Counted from the stretch's first letter, positions 8,457 to 17,024 are shown. The stretch: DNA of 64,000 bases from Syntrophotalea acetylenivorans (GCF_001887775.1 NZ_CP015519.1:186001-250000); one strand, 5' to 3'. Notes: generated by a model not told the origin, from the letters alone. Numbers and translations are program-made.

Positions 8457-9677
8457 ATGATCCAATCGATACACCTTGATATGAAAATCGCTGATTTAGT
8501 CAACCGCTGGCCGGAGACCAGGCCGGTATTTGCTGCCCACGGGCTGGAAGCGTTGACTAGCGAGGAAGGCATGCGGGTGCTGGCCCCCTTTCTTACTCTT
8601 GGGACTGCTTTGCGCAGTCGGGGGGTCGCCGTCCAGTCTTTTATACGCCTGCTTAACGAAGCCATAGCCGAGGAAGAGGTGTGTGAGGCGCCCGGCCTGA
8701 TCGATTACCAGAGCCAGGGGGATTTAACCCTTCTGGCGCTGATGCCCTGCGGCATCAAGGTACCTTTTGCCAAGGCGATCAGCACTTTTCTCACTGACTT
8801 GCGCAAGGCCGGCGGCCCCGCCATCACCTATGCCGTCGAGGGCAATCTCAACCAGGAGCTTTCCTATTATTCTTATGTCAGTACCATTGAGCGCATCGAA
8901 GAATTGCCCGACATCGTCGTTTCCGCCGATTTTAATTCCTTCTATCACCAGAGTTTTTACAAGCGCTTTGTCGAGGCTGGAAATTTCATCGATGTGGCCG
9001 AGACTCTGCCGACCACCTCTTATGAAAAAGCGGGTATCCTCGATCCCGAACACCAGTATTCGATCCTTGGTGTCAATCCGCTGGTGATGGTCGCCGATCT
9101 CGACAAGACTGGCGACCGACCGCTGCCCGCCTGCTGGGACGATCTGCTCGCAGAGCACTGGGAGGGGGAGGTGACCCTGCGTGGTAACAAGGATTTCTTC
9201 TGCCATGCGGTGCTGCTGCCCATCTACCGGGAACACGGTGCCGAGGGGCTTCTCAAGCTGGCGCGCAATGTGTGCGATGGATTGCATCCGGCGCAGATGG
9301 TCAAGGCCATCGACAGCGCTCAAGGCGGCGCCCTCTACGTGATGCCCGAATTTTTCGCCCACCGGGTAAAGCATCAGGAACGGATTCGTATCATCTGGCC
9401 CGCAGATGGCGCCCTGGCCAGCCCGGTGACCCTGATGGTGAAAAAAGATAGGGTTGCCGAACTGCAGCCTGTGCTCGACTACCTGACCGGCAAGGAGCTC
9501 GGCAAGGTACTGGTCGGAGCCCGTTTTCCCACCCCTCACGCCGACCTTCCCGGCGAGTTACAGGAAAAGCCCCTCAAGTGGATCGGCTGGGAATTCATCC
9601 GGGCCAACGATCTGGCCGTTGTCAATGCCGCCATCGACGATGTGTTCATGCCGGCGGTTAAGGGAGTTGTTTCATGA
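8457..9677 (+). CDS. DUF1858-type domain fused to a cytoplasmic solute-binding-like domain
   Basis: 406 residues, not assigned to a characterised protein. Residues about 5-75 (MKIADLVNRWPETRPVFAAHGLEAL...) resemble the DUF1858 helical domain. Residues about 85-400 resemble an iron/thiamine-type ABC solute-binding fold (IKVPFAKAISTFLTDL, PDIVVSADFNSFYH, SILGVNPLVMVADL, WDDLLAEHWEGEVTLRGN). There is no signal peptide or lipobox, so it should stay in the cytoplasm, unusual for this fold. Start supported by AGGAG. Its stop overlaps the next start as ATGA, so translation is coupled. Position between modB and nifV suggests a role in nitrogenase metal handling or maturation, but that is inference. 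Confidence 0.7.
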   Translation: MIQSIHLDMKIADLVNRWPETRPVFAAHGLEALTSEEGMRVLAPFLTLGTALRSRGVAVQSFIRLLNEAIAEEEVCEAPGLIDYQSQGDLTLLALMPCGIKVPFAKAISTFLTDLRKAGGPAITYAVEGNLNQELSYYSYVSTIERIEELPDIVVSADFNSFYHQSFYKRFVEAGNFIDVAETLPTTSYEKAGILDPEHQYSILGVNPLVMVADLDKTGDRPLPACWDDLLAEHWEGEVTLRGNKDFFCHAVLLPIYREHGAEGLLKLARNVCDGLHPAQMVKAIDSAQGGALYVMPEFFAHRVKHQERIRIIWPADGALASPVTLMVKKDRVAELQPVLDYLTGKELGKVLVGARFPTPHADLPGELQEKPLKWIGWEFIRANDLAVVNAAIDDVFMPAVKGVVS

Positions 9678-10360
9678 AACTGGTCACCGTGGCCGGGCCG
9701 CCATCGAGCGGTAAGACCTCGGTGGTGTTGCGGGTCGCCGAGAGTTTGGTCGCCGAGGGCTTGCGTATCGGTATTATCAAGTTCGACTGCCTGTCCAGCG
9801 AGGATGAGCATCGTTATGCCCGGGCCGGTCTGCCGGTCAAGACCGGCCTTGCCGGTGGTCTCTGCCCTGATCATTTTTTTATCGCCAATATCGAACAAGG
9901 CCTGCAGTGGGGAATCCGCAGCGGGTTCGATCTGCTGATCAGCGAAAGCGCCGGTCTGTGCAACCGCTGTTCACCCCATATCGACGAGGTGCTGGCCGTG
10001 TGCGTGGTGGACAACCTCAGCGGTATGCACACCCCGCGCAAGATCGGACCGATGCTCAAGACCGCCGATGTGGCGGTGATCACCAAGGGAGACATCGTTT
10101 CTCAGGCCGAGCGGGAGGTGTTCGCCTTTCGTGTGCGACAGGTCAACCCCAAGGCCGCGGTGCTGCCGGTCAACGGTCTCACCGGTCAGGGCAGCCTGCT
10201 GCTGCAGCGGCACATCAAGGGAGCGCGGCCTTTCGGTACCCTGGAAGGCAAGCGGCTGCGTTTCTCCATGCCGGCCGCCCTCTGTTCCTATTGCCTGGGC
10301 GAAACCCGCATCGGTCCCGATTGTCAGATCGGCAACATCAAGACGATGGATTTCTCATGA
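9674..10360 (+). CDS. HypB/UreG-like SIMIBI GTPase, putative metallochaperone
   Basis: 228 residues with P-loop GPPSSGKTS at residues 8-16, a Walker-B-like LLISESAGLCNRCSPH and an NKxD-like VITKGDIVS, as in the HypB/UreG branch of G3E GTPases that load metals into enzymes. Two cysteine patches stand out: CNRC directly after the switch region, and CSYCLGETRIGPDCQIG close to the C-terminus, either of which could bind a metal or Fe-S cluster. It overlaps both neighbours by ATGA. The hydrogenase/urease chaperone families suggest GTP-driven metal delivery; the client is unknown, and nitrogenase is the obvious candidate from context. Confidence 0.75.
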   Translation: MKLVTVAGPPSSGKTSVVLRVAESLVAEGLRIGIIKFDCLSSEDEHRYARAGLPVKTGLAGGLCPDHFFIANIEQGLQWGIRSGFDLLISESAGLCNRCSPHIDEVLAVCVVDNLSGMHTPRKIGPMLKTADVAVITKGDIVSQAEREVFAFRVRQVNPKAAVLPVNGLTGQGSLLLQRHIKGARPFGTLEGKRLRFSMPAALCSYCLGETRIGPDCQIGNIKTMDFS

Positions 10361-11376
10361 TGCTCGACGAATTGCTGCAACAACCTTTGCCTCAATTGCT
10401 GAAGGAGCGCCCTTATGTGCGGGATTTCTTTGCCGCAATGGGCATTCCGCTGCCAAGCAAAGGGCAGCGACTGGGACAAGTTATCGATGCTGTGCCGGCG
10501 GAACAACTTACCGAGTTCGGCCTTGACCGTCAGGAGCTGATGACCCAGTTTGCCGAGTTTGTCAAACAGATGGAGCAGTTCAAGGCTGGTGCCGCCCAGC
10601 CGGTGCGCACCGTGACCATCCTCGGCGGCTGCGACAAGGCTGGCCAACCGGAGGAGATACAGCTGGAGCTGACCGTCGGCGACGTGGTCTGCGTGGTCGG
10701 TCCGACCGGTTCCGGCAAGAGTCGCTTGTTGGCTGATATCGAGTGCCTTGCCCAGGGTGATACTCCTTCCGGGCGGCGCATTCTCCTCGATGGCGAACCG
10801 GCTGACGAAAGCGCCCGCCTGGCCGGGGAGACGCGGTTGGTCGCCCAGCTCTCGCAGAACATGAACTTCGTCATGGACCTGTCGGTACAGGAGTTCATCG
10901 CCCTGCACGCCGAAAGTCGTCTGGTGGACGATATTGACGGCGCCATAGAGCAGGTCTTTGCTACGGCCGTTGACCTGGCCGGTGAACCCTTTACCCTCGC
11001 CACGCCGGTCACCGCCCTGTCCGGCGGCCAGTCCCGGGCGCTGATGATCGCTGACGTGGCCTGTTTGAGCGCCTCTCCCATCGTGTTGATCGACGAAATC
11101 GAAAACGCCGGAGTCGACCGCCGCAGGGCTCTGGAATTGCTGGTCAAGCAGGAGAAGATTGTGCTCATGGCTACTCACGATCCAATCCTCGCACTGTCCG
11201 GTCATCGCCGCCTAGTGATTAAAAATGGCGGCATCGCTGCGGTCATAGAGACCAGCGATGAAGAGCGCCGTGGCCTCGAACAACTTAATGTCCTCGATCG
11301 CAAACTTGCCGAGTTGCGCGACCAGGTACGGCAGGGTCGCCGTATCTCCTTCGATCTCGATTTATTTCTGTCCTAG
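10357..11376 (+). CDS. Soluble ABC-type ATPase with DUF1858-like N-terminal domain
   Basis: 339 residues. Walker A GPTGSGKS at 115-122, Q-loop VAQLSQ, signature LSGGQSRALMIADV near 221, Walker B IVLIDEIENAG near 242 and switch histidine (MATHDPIL). Residues 1-75 (LLKERPYVRDFFAAMGIPLP...) look like the N-terminal domain of the first protein of this module. No permease gene is present and no membrane segment is seen, so it is probably not a transporter; ABC ATPases also act as soluble remodelling engines. Start ATG 10357 overlaps the GTPase stop. The window's next gene is nifV, behind its own promoter. Confidence 0.75.
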   Translation: MMLDELLQQPLPQLLKERPYVRDFFAAMGIPLPSKGQRLGQVIDAVPAEQLTEFGLDRQELMTQFAEFVKQMEQFKAGAAQPVRTVTILGGCDKAGQPEEIQLELTVGDVVCVVGPTGSGKSRLLADIECLAQGDTPSGRRILLDGEPADESARLAGETRLVAQLSQNMNFVMDLSVQEFIALHAESRLVDDIDGAIEQVFATAVDLAGEPFTLATPVTALSGGQSRALMIADVACLSASPIVLIDEIENAGVDRRRALELLVKQEKIVLMATHDPILALSGHRRLVIKNGGIAAVIETSDEERRGLEQLNVLDRKLAELRDQVRQGRRISFDLDLFLS

Positions 11377-11499
11377 CTTGGGGACCCTCCTCATTACAAC
11401 TGCCTTTAGGGGTAGCACCTATCTTTTTTAACGCTGAAAATTGTGGCAACCAATCCCCCTTCAGTTTCGTAACTTTTGGCAAATACAGGTTTTATTTTC

Positions 11500-11515
11500 T
11501 GGTACGAGAATTGCT
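11500..11515 (+). promoter_or_regulatory. Sigma-54 promoter for nifV
   Basis: TGGTACGAGAATTGCT has TGG and TTGC boxes at exact sigma-54 spacing. The transcript should start near 11527, about 25 nt before the first antitermination hairpin. Confidence 0.85.
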
Positions 11516-11550
11516 CAATAAGAAGATAGGTTTTACGGAAGTTTCAGTAA

Positions 11551-11613
11551 CCGCAATGGCGCGGTGAATCGGGCAATGCAGCCCCGGAGTCGTTCAGACT
11601 GCCGGGGTTTTTA
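11551..11613 (+). promoter_or_regulatory. ANTAR-type antitermination element in the nifV leader
   Basis: Hairpin 1: ACCGC / GCGGT, hexaloop AATGGC (11556-11561). Hairpin 2: GGGC / GCCC, hexaloop AATGCA (11576-11581). Both loops have A1 and G4. Five bases separate the hairpins. The GCCC arm of hairpin 2 overlaps the terminator 5' arm: CCCCGG (11583-11588) pairs with CCGGGG (11603-11608), with an inner AGTC/GACT stem, followed by TTTTT. An ANTAR protein binding the two loops would block terminator formation and let transcription enter nifV. Same architecture as the nifB leader. Confidence 0.88.
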
Positions 11614-11688
11614 CGTTTACGGTCGGTTTCTAAAAGACGCCAGATTTCTAAGTTGGAACTGGTGCGGCCGACCAGATGAGGTCAGATC

Positions 11689-12828
11689 ATGAGCGAAGAC
11701 AAACTGCCGAGTGTCATTATCGACGATACCACCCTGCGTGATGGTGAGCAGACGGCCGGGGTGGTATTTACTCTGGAAGAGAAAAAGACCATTGCCCGCA
11801 CTCTCGATGAGATGGGGATTCACGAGCTCGAGTGCGGTATTCCGGCGATGGGAGGTGACGAACAGGTTGCGGTGCGGGCCCTGGTAGAGATGGATCTCAA
11901 CGCCCGGCTCATTACCTGGAACCGGGCGTTGATCTCCGACCTTAAGGCGTCGCTGGCCTGCGGGGTGGGGGCGGTCGATATTTCCCTCTGTGTGTCGGAT
12001 ATCCATATCGAGTACAAGTTGCGCAAAGATCGCCACTGGGTCCGTGAGCAGCTGAAAACGGCCCTAGGTTTCGCCAAACAGCATGATCTCTACGTCTCCG
12101 TCGGCGGCGAAGATTCGAGCCGCGCTGATCTCGATTTCCTGCTTGAACTAATGACCATTGCCCGGGATATGGGTGCCGACCGCTTTCGTTTCTGCGACAC
12201 TCTCGGCCTGCTTGATCCCTTCGCTACCTACGACAAGGTGAAGCACCTGACTAAGCATTGCGCTCTGCCCATCGAGGTGCACACCCATAACGATCTCGGC
12301 ATGGCTACCGCCAACGCTATTGCCGGCATCAAGGCCGGCGCCCGCTTTGTCAACACCACCGTCAACGGTCTTGGCGAACGGGCCGGCAATGCCGCCTTGG
12401 AAGAGGTTGTCATGGCTCTCAAGCATGCCTGTGGCGTTGATTGTGACATAGACAGTAGTCGTTTCGTGGAGGTTTCCCGCTATGTTGGGCAGGCTAGTGC
12501 CCGACCGGTCCCTGAATGGAAGGCCATCGTCGGCGAAAAGGTTTTTTCCCACGAATCCGGACTGCATGTCGACGGAGTGCTGAAAAATCCTCGCAATTAC
12601 GAAGCCTTCGATCCGCAGGAGGTGGGGCTGTCCCGCTACCTGGTGCTGGGTAAGCACTCCGGCAGCCAGGCGCTCATCGCTCGCATTCGCCAGCTCGGCC
12701 TGGCGCCGGAGGGTTTGTCCCTGGCGGATTTGCTGGAAGAGGTTCGGAGACGGTCTCAGAAATGCAAGAGTCCCATCAGCGACGAGGAACTATTAGAACT
12801 CTGCCGCGACTTGCCAAAGGTGGCCTGA
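11689..12828 (+). CDS. nifV: Homocitrate synthase NifV
   Basis: Condenses acetyl-CoA with 2-oxoglutarate to homocitrate, the organic ligand of FeMo-co. 379 residues, the usual length. DDTTLRDGEQTAGVVF carries the catalytic Arg-Asp and metal-binding residues of the DRE-TIM family; HTHNDLGMATAN supplies the metal histidines; NGLGERAGNAALEEVVMAL and HESGLHVDGVLKNPRNYE are characteristic. It has its own sigma-54 promoter and antitermination leader. A DRE-TIM relative such as isopropylmalate synthase is unlikely given length and nif context. Confidence 0.95.
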   Translation: MSEDKLPSVIIDDTTLRDGEQTAGVVFTLEEKKTIARTLDEMGIHELECGIPAMGGDEQVAVRALVEMDLNARLITWNRALISDLKASLACGVGAVDISLCVSDIHIEYKLRKDRHWVREQLKTALGFAKQHDLYVSVGGEDSSRADLDFLLELMTIARDMGADRFRFCDTLGLLDPFATYDKVKHLTKHCALPIEVHTHNDLGMATANAIAGIKAGARFVNTTVNGLGERAGNAALEEVVMALKHACGVDCDIDSSRFVEVSRYVGQASARPVPEWKAIVGEKVFSHESGLHVDGVLKNPRNYEAFDPQEVGLSRYLVLGKHSGSQALIARIRQLGLAPEGLSLADLLEEVRRRSQKCKSPISDEELLELCRDLPKVA

Positions 12829-12907
12829 CTGGAATATGCCGGTCATGCTACAGTAGATCATATGGGGACCTGGTTCCTCAAGGGCCCCGAAACGAAAGGA
12901 GCCAACC

Positions 12908-13423
12908 ATGAATCTTTTCGATTTTGCCCTGCAGATGGAACAGGATGCGACGGAATTTTATCTAACGCTGTCCAACTCCGCATCCGACCTCGGATACAAA
13001 CGGTTCTTTGCCGATCTGGCCTCCGACCATATAGAACGGTACCGCTTCATTGAAAGCATGACTTCGTCTGAAGGAACCGGGGATGAAAAATCTTGTCCGG
13101 TAATGGACGAAAACTGCAGCCCGTGGCGGATGGTATCCATCAAGGATGCCGTGGCCGATGAAGCTGATGGTGGTTTGGAGAACGCCTACCGTTTTGCTCT
13201 GGAACTGGAAACGGCAGAAATTCATTGTTTTCGAAATATGCTGGAACAGACCCGTTCTGGAAAAATGAAAAAATACTTGAAGGTCATTGCCGAGGAAGAA
13301 GCCCGGCATGTTGAGGATTTTCAAAGCGTGTATGATTTTATCAATGCCCCCAATCAGTATCTCGCCACTGGTGAGTTCAGCAACCTGTCTGAGTTTCATC
13401 AGTTCGGACGAGATGTGGACTGA
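12908..13423 (+). CDS. Ferritin-like (rubrerythrin-type) diiron protein
   Basis: 171 residues forming a probable four-helix bundle. Carboxylate/histidine ligand candidates appear at MEQDATEFY, SDHIERYRF, LELETAEIHCF and IAEEEARHVEDF, the spacing of rubrerythrin-like ferritin domains. There is no C-terminal rubredoxin CxxC module. Family members handle peroxide or iron in anaerobes. Strong ribosome site GAAAGGAGCC. A role in protecting nitrogenase from oxygen is possible only by position after nifV. Confidence 0.75.
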   Translation: MNLFDFALQMEQDATEFYLTLSNSASDLGYKRFFADLASDHIERYRFIESMTSSEGTGDEKSCPVMDENCSPWRMVSIKDAVADEADGGLENAYRFALELETAEIHCFRNMLEQTRSGKMKKYLKVIAEEEARHVEDFQSVYDFINAPNQYLATGEFSNLSEFHQFGRDVD

Positions 13424-13463
13424 GGCGTGTCAATTGAGCTCCGGTGTTGACGGGTGAAAGCGG

Positions 13464-14306
13464 ATGGATAACAGGAAAAAATTCGTTCAGCCCGGAGCTG
13501 ATGACTGGCGGGAGTTTATGTATGCGGCCGCAGGAGAAGGCTGGCGTGTCCCCGCCACCGAAATAGAACTATTTTGCGGTCCCCTTGCAGGCAGTGCCAT
13601 GGCGCTGCGTTGCGGGGGACTTTTTCTAGGTCTTATCACTCTGGTGAACCACGGTCACAGCGCGTGGATTGGTAACCTCATTGTGCCCGAGCCTTGCAGG
13701 GGGCAAGGCCATGGCCAGCACCTGCTCGACCAGGCAATTCTACTCCTGGAGCAACAAAAGACGCGCTCTATTTGGCTAACCGCGTCTGAATCGGGTTTCC
13801 CCCTCTATCTGCGCCGTGGCTTTGAGATTATTGGACAGGTGGAACGCTGGGTTAGGCCAAAAGGGGCCGGCGCAGGCAGTATTCCTTGCTTGGAGGACGT
13901 CGAAGAACCGAATCATAGAAATATTGCCCTGCAGGATGCTGATCAGGAGGTGTGGGGAGAACAGCGTGCCTTGTTGAACTATTTGCTGCCCAAAGGAAGG
14001 CTGCTGCTTTGCGGCGCGAGCGTTGCTCTGTTGCAGCGGGAACCGGGGCTGCAGATTCTCGGCCCCTGGTTTGGCGACAGTTCGGATGCCGCAGAATATC
14101 GCAGGTTGCTGGTTCTCGCTGTTGAGACGGCAAAAACCGAAGAGGAGTTGGTCATCGATCTGCGAACCGGCAGTTTACCGCCGCAGGACCTGCAAGACGC
14201 TGGATTCGTCCTGCAAGGGAGGAACCGCCTGATGGCTCGAGGAGATGTTACCGGAATTGATCTGAATCGACTGGTATCCTTTGCCAGTCTTGGCAGCATG
14301 GGGTGA
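13464..14306 (+). CDS. GNAT-family N-acetyltransferase with an extra C-terminal domain
   Basis: 280 residues. The first half is a GNAT domain: IGNLIVPEPCRGQGHGQHLLDQA is the acetyl-CoA pyrophosphate loop (Q/RxxGxG), followed by LTASESGFPLYLRRGFEIIGQVERW. Residues about 140-280 form a second part without obvious motifs, perhaps a degenerate second GNAT fold. Substrate unknown. It starts 40 bp after the ferritin-like gene, same strand. Confidence 0.7.
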   Translation: MDNRKKFVQPGADDWREFMYAAAGEGWRVPATEIELFCGPLAGSAMALRCGGLFLGLITLVNHGHSAWIGNLIVPEPCRGQGHGQHLLDQAILLLEQQKTRSIWLTASESGFPLYLRRGFEIIGQVERWVRPKGAGAGSIPCLEDVEEPNHRNIALQDADQEVWGEQRALLNYLLPKGRLLLCGASVALLQREPGLQILGPWFGDSSDAAEYRRLLVLAVETAKTEEELVIDLRTGSLPPQDLQDAGFVLQGRNRLMARGDVTGIDLNRLVSFASLGSMG

Positions 14307-14321
14307 AAGGCAATTACCGAT

Positions 14322-15356
14322 CTATTTGCCTTTGGCCAGCTGGTCAGAAAGCAGGCCGACCGCCAAGGCAAAGGCATTGGACTTGTTCCAGACCCGCAAT
14401 ACCCTGAAATTGTCATACACCAGATAGGCCTGACTGCCCGGTCCGTCGGGGAGTAACAGCGAGGCATCAAGGTTACGCCGGGGCAGGGCACGGCCGTCGA
14501 CGCGTCGCACGCCAAGGGCTTGCCATTTTGGCAGAGGCAACCGCTTTTCCAGCCCGACGAGGGAAGTGTCAAATCCTTTTGGCAACTTTACCGGCCGACC
14601 CCAGGTCTGATCATTCTTCCAGCCCGATGCGGCCAGGAAATTGGCGCCCGAAGCCAGGACATCGGGCACAGAATGCCAGATATCGATGCGCCCGTCACCC
14701 TCGGCGTCCACGGCATAGGCACAAAAAACCGAGGGCATGAACTGGCACTGTCCCATGGCCCCTGCCCAGGAACCTTTCATATGTTTCAAGGGAATGTGGC
14801 CGGCATCGACAATCCGTAAGGCTTCGAGCAACTCCCTACGAAAATAATCACTACGCCGCCCGTCATAAGACAAAGAGACCAAAGCCTCGATCACCGGAAA
14901 GTTACCGGTGTGCCTGCCGTAATTGGTCTCTATCCCCCACAGGGCAAGGATGAAGCGCCTCTGCACCCCGTGGCGATCTTCGACCCGTCCCAGCCAGATC
15001 GGATAGCGCCTTTTCATTTTGCGACCATCTTTGATTCTGTAGCCGCTGATCCGGGTCGAGACATAATCCTGTACGGTCTGGGTAAACTCCGGTTGCTTGC
15101 GATCGACATCAATCACCTTGGCCAGAGGCTTTTTTATGTCTGCCAGGGCTCGTTCCAGTGTTCGATGAGAAATGCCTGCGGCAGCAGCTTCGGTTTGAAG
15201 CCCCACCATCCATTGCGCAAACCCCTCCTTATTTGGATCGTTGTTGAGAAAGCTTACCGACCGCCGCTTGGTGCTCCAGATAAATACTGGTGTTACCTTA
15301 TGGTTGAAGCGGAGTCCGGTGCGCGAGTCAGTGTGCGCCTTCATCAGAAAATACAC
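14322..15356 (-). CDS. Lytic murein transglycosylase, MltB type
   Basis: 344 residues of glycoside hydrolase family 103. The catalytic glutamate lies in LALWGIETNYGR; IEALVSLSYDGRRSDYFRRELLEAL and SWAGAMGQCQFMPSVFCAYAVDAEGDGRIDIW are MltB signatures. The C-terminus VYDNFRVLRVWNKSNAFALAVGLLSDQL is complete. It cleaves peptidoglycan with formation of anhydromuramic ends and should act in the periplasm, but the visible N-terminus (MYFLMKAHTDS...) has no good signal peptide, so the start (GTG 15356, or the ATG 12 bases inside) may be wrong or export lost. Confidence 0.85.
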   Translation of the reverse strand: MYFLMKAHTDSRTGLRFNHKVTPVFIWSTKRRSVSFLNNDPNKEGFAQWMVGLQTEAAAAGISHRTLERALADIKKPLAKVIDVDRKQPEFTQTVQDYVSTRISGYRIKDGRKMKRRYPIWLGRVEDRHGVQRRFILALWGIETNYGRHTGNFPVIEALVSLSYDGRRSDYFRRELLEALRIVDAGHIPLKHMKGSWAGAMGQCQFMPSVFCAYAVDAEGDGRIDIWHSVPDVLASGANFLAASGWKNDQTWGRPVKLPKGFDTSLVGLEKRLPLPKWQALGVRRVDGRALPRRNLDASLLLPDGPGSQAYLVYDNFRVLRVWNKSNAFALAVGLLSDQLAKGK

Positions 15357-15892
15357 GATTGAATCACTGTCGGAGACAGGGTGGGCTTTAAAAAGCCTTG
15401 GCGAAAAAATAAGCGCGTTAGAAAGGTTGTGGTTATTGGCAGGGCATAATTTAAGTAAAGAGGTGGCAACGGAGGCAGCAGGGCGCGGTGGGGATGTAGT
15501 TGCTTATGAGAAAAAGGAGGCCGGTACGGAAACTAGCCGAGGGTCATCGAGCCCTGTTCGCTAAAAGAAGAAAGGCCAATTGTTAGAGCTTCCCCGTCCG
15601 CAAGTAAGAACATGTTAATCCCTTTAAGGGAAAACGTCTAAACTAATTAATTATAGATAATCTACAGTGCGGCTTTGCTCGCCAGATTAAATCATGCCAA
15701 TTGAATTAGCGGTGCTCTAGTGGTTAGTTTTGGAAAATTCAAAATCCTTAATCCGTATTTGGTGGATGTGTCGTCCCGGCTTTGATGTAAATCATGCCAA
15801 TAGTTCATTGGGAAGGAGCCGAGTCGGCACCCTGTCTACAATGATACAATAGAGCGCCACTATTGGGGGCGGTACGCAGAAAAGGGGGGGGC

Positions 15893-16087
15893 ATGGCAGG
15901 GAAAATTTTCTATCGAGAACGGAAAAAATGGTAGATGGCGCCAAAACCCCGCATTACAATGTTGGTGCCGCCGCGGACGTAAACCTCAAGGTTTACAGTA
16001 AGCACATGCGGATGAGCGAACTTAAAGCAGGTCGCAGAAGCTCTTGATGCTGAGCTTGTCGCATTGAAACGCGGACCGAAACACTAA
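15893..16087 (+). pseudogene. Frameshifted small protein gene (about 63 codons)
   Basis: Reading in three frames reconstructs one coherent small basic protein: MAGKIFYRERKK, then VDGAKTPHYNVGAAADVNL and KVYSKHMRMSELK, then QVAEALDAELVALKRGPKH followed by TAA. Two single-base changes are needed, one near 15930 (extra base in the A/TGG run) and one near 16026 (extra base after CTTAAA). A G-rich Shine-Dalgarno precedes the ATG and an intrinsic terminator follows at 16115. I have an impression of similar small proteins in related bacteria but cannot confirm. Sequencing error is an alternative. Confidence 0.6.
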
Positions 16088-16114
16088 CCTTGGGATGTTG
16101 GATATAATGACGGT

Positions 16115-16146
16115 AAAAACCGCCGCAAACATGGTGGTTTTCTTTT
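16115..16146 (+). terminator. Terminator after the frameshifted small gene
   Basis: AAAACCGCC / GGTGGTTTT stem (one G-T pair) around an 8-base loop, followed by a T-rich tract. Confidence 0.65.
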
Positions 16147-16418
16147 ATTTATCTAGGTTTTGGATTATTGCCTGGTTGTAAAGGTGTGGACAGCTTTTAA
16201 GATAGTAGAGGGCGCGTCAAGAATTGTAGCGGCAATTCAAGCCAAAGTCCCGGGGCCCAAACAACGTCATTATCGCCCTGCCCACAGATGAAACTTCTCC
16301 TGCCCAGACTATCGGAACAATCTCTTGACTGACGATTAATCTTAGTCTAGATTTCCCGGTTCGATATGAGCCTAATCAGACCCTCATGCAACGTTAGTTT
16401 TTCACAGGATTACAATTG

Positions 16419-17024
16419 ATGCTAAATGCCATTATTGTCGTGGGTATGTGTTTCTTTGCTAGCGAAGTGGTTTACCTGGAGGCTACCACCGCCTTCCAAT
16501 ACACCAGCAGCGAGAATACCCTCATAGAAAACTGTCAAAACCTTCTTCTTCTCCTGATGATTTCCCTTTCTGCATGGTCTGTCCGCCATCAAAAATCATT
16601 TCGCGTTTTTTTCGCTGTGCTCAGTATATTGGCCCTGGTCATGCTGATCCGTGAACAAAATAACTGGTTCAGGGATGAGTGGTTCCGGGGCGCTTGGCAG
16701 CTGGTAGTGGCAATGGTATTAATCCCTTCCGGTCTCTGGTTGTTCCGACATCGTCGACCATTCTGGGCCCAGCTGCAGGAGATTCGCCTCTACTCGGCGT
16801 CGATTATTGCCTCAGTTGGTTTCGTGATCCTGATGACCTTTGCCCGAATATTGGGCAAAAAGGAAATCTGGATCGGCATCATGGGTGAGTATTATATGCG
16901 CAGTGTCAAAATGATCGTGGAAGAGAGCCTTGAACTGCTCGGCTACAGCTTGATGTTCGCTGGCCTGCTCAGCCTGATCCTTGCCATCAATCGGACGCAA
17001 CAGGTAGAAGCGGCAAGGGACTGA
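16419..17024 (+). CDS. Membrane protein of unknown function
   Basis: 201 residues with five or six hydrophobic helices (ILVVGMCFF-like start, NLLLLLMISLSAW, VFFAVLSILALVML, GAWQLVVAMVLIPSGLWLF, SIIASVGFVILMTFA, LELLGYSLMFAGLLSLILAI). The conserved-looking EESLELLGYSLMFAG end suggests a helix-packing or sensing role. No catalytic motif was recognised. It stands alone and ends 78 bp before a strong bidirectional terminator. Confidence 0.7.
   Translation: MLNAIIVVGMCFFASEVVYLEATTAFQYTSSENTLIENCQNLLLLLMISLSAWSVRHQKSFRVFFAVLSILALVMLIREQNNWFRDEWFRGAWQLVVAMVLIPSGLWLFRHRRPFWAQLQEIRLYSASIIASVGFVILMTFARILGKKEIWIGIMGEYYMRSVKMIVEESLELLGYSLMFAGLLSLILAINRTQQVEAARD

Larger units (their letters stand above)
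15365..16414. other. Long gap with no intact gene
   Basis: About 1 kb without an intact recognisable gene. An open frame at 15241-15564 overlaps the transglycosylase start and has no family features. The middle part holds a frameshifted small gene (15893-16087) and its terminator. 16150-16400 shows only short, repeatedly interrupted reading frames. The impression is of a decaying region. Confidence 0.6.

Noticed and set aside
8457-11376. Interpretation of the three-gene module as an iron ABC importer
   Set aside because: The binding protein has no signal peptide or lipobox and there is no permease gene; the middle gene is a GTPase, not a membrane protein.
15241-15564. 107-residue frame overlapping the MltB gene start
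   Set aside because: Half of it is antisense to the transglycosylase; the rest has no family feature or convincing ribosome site.
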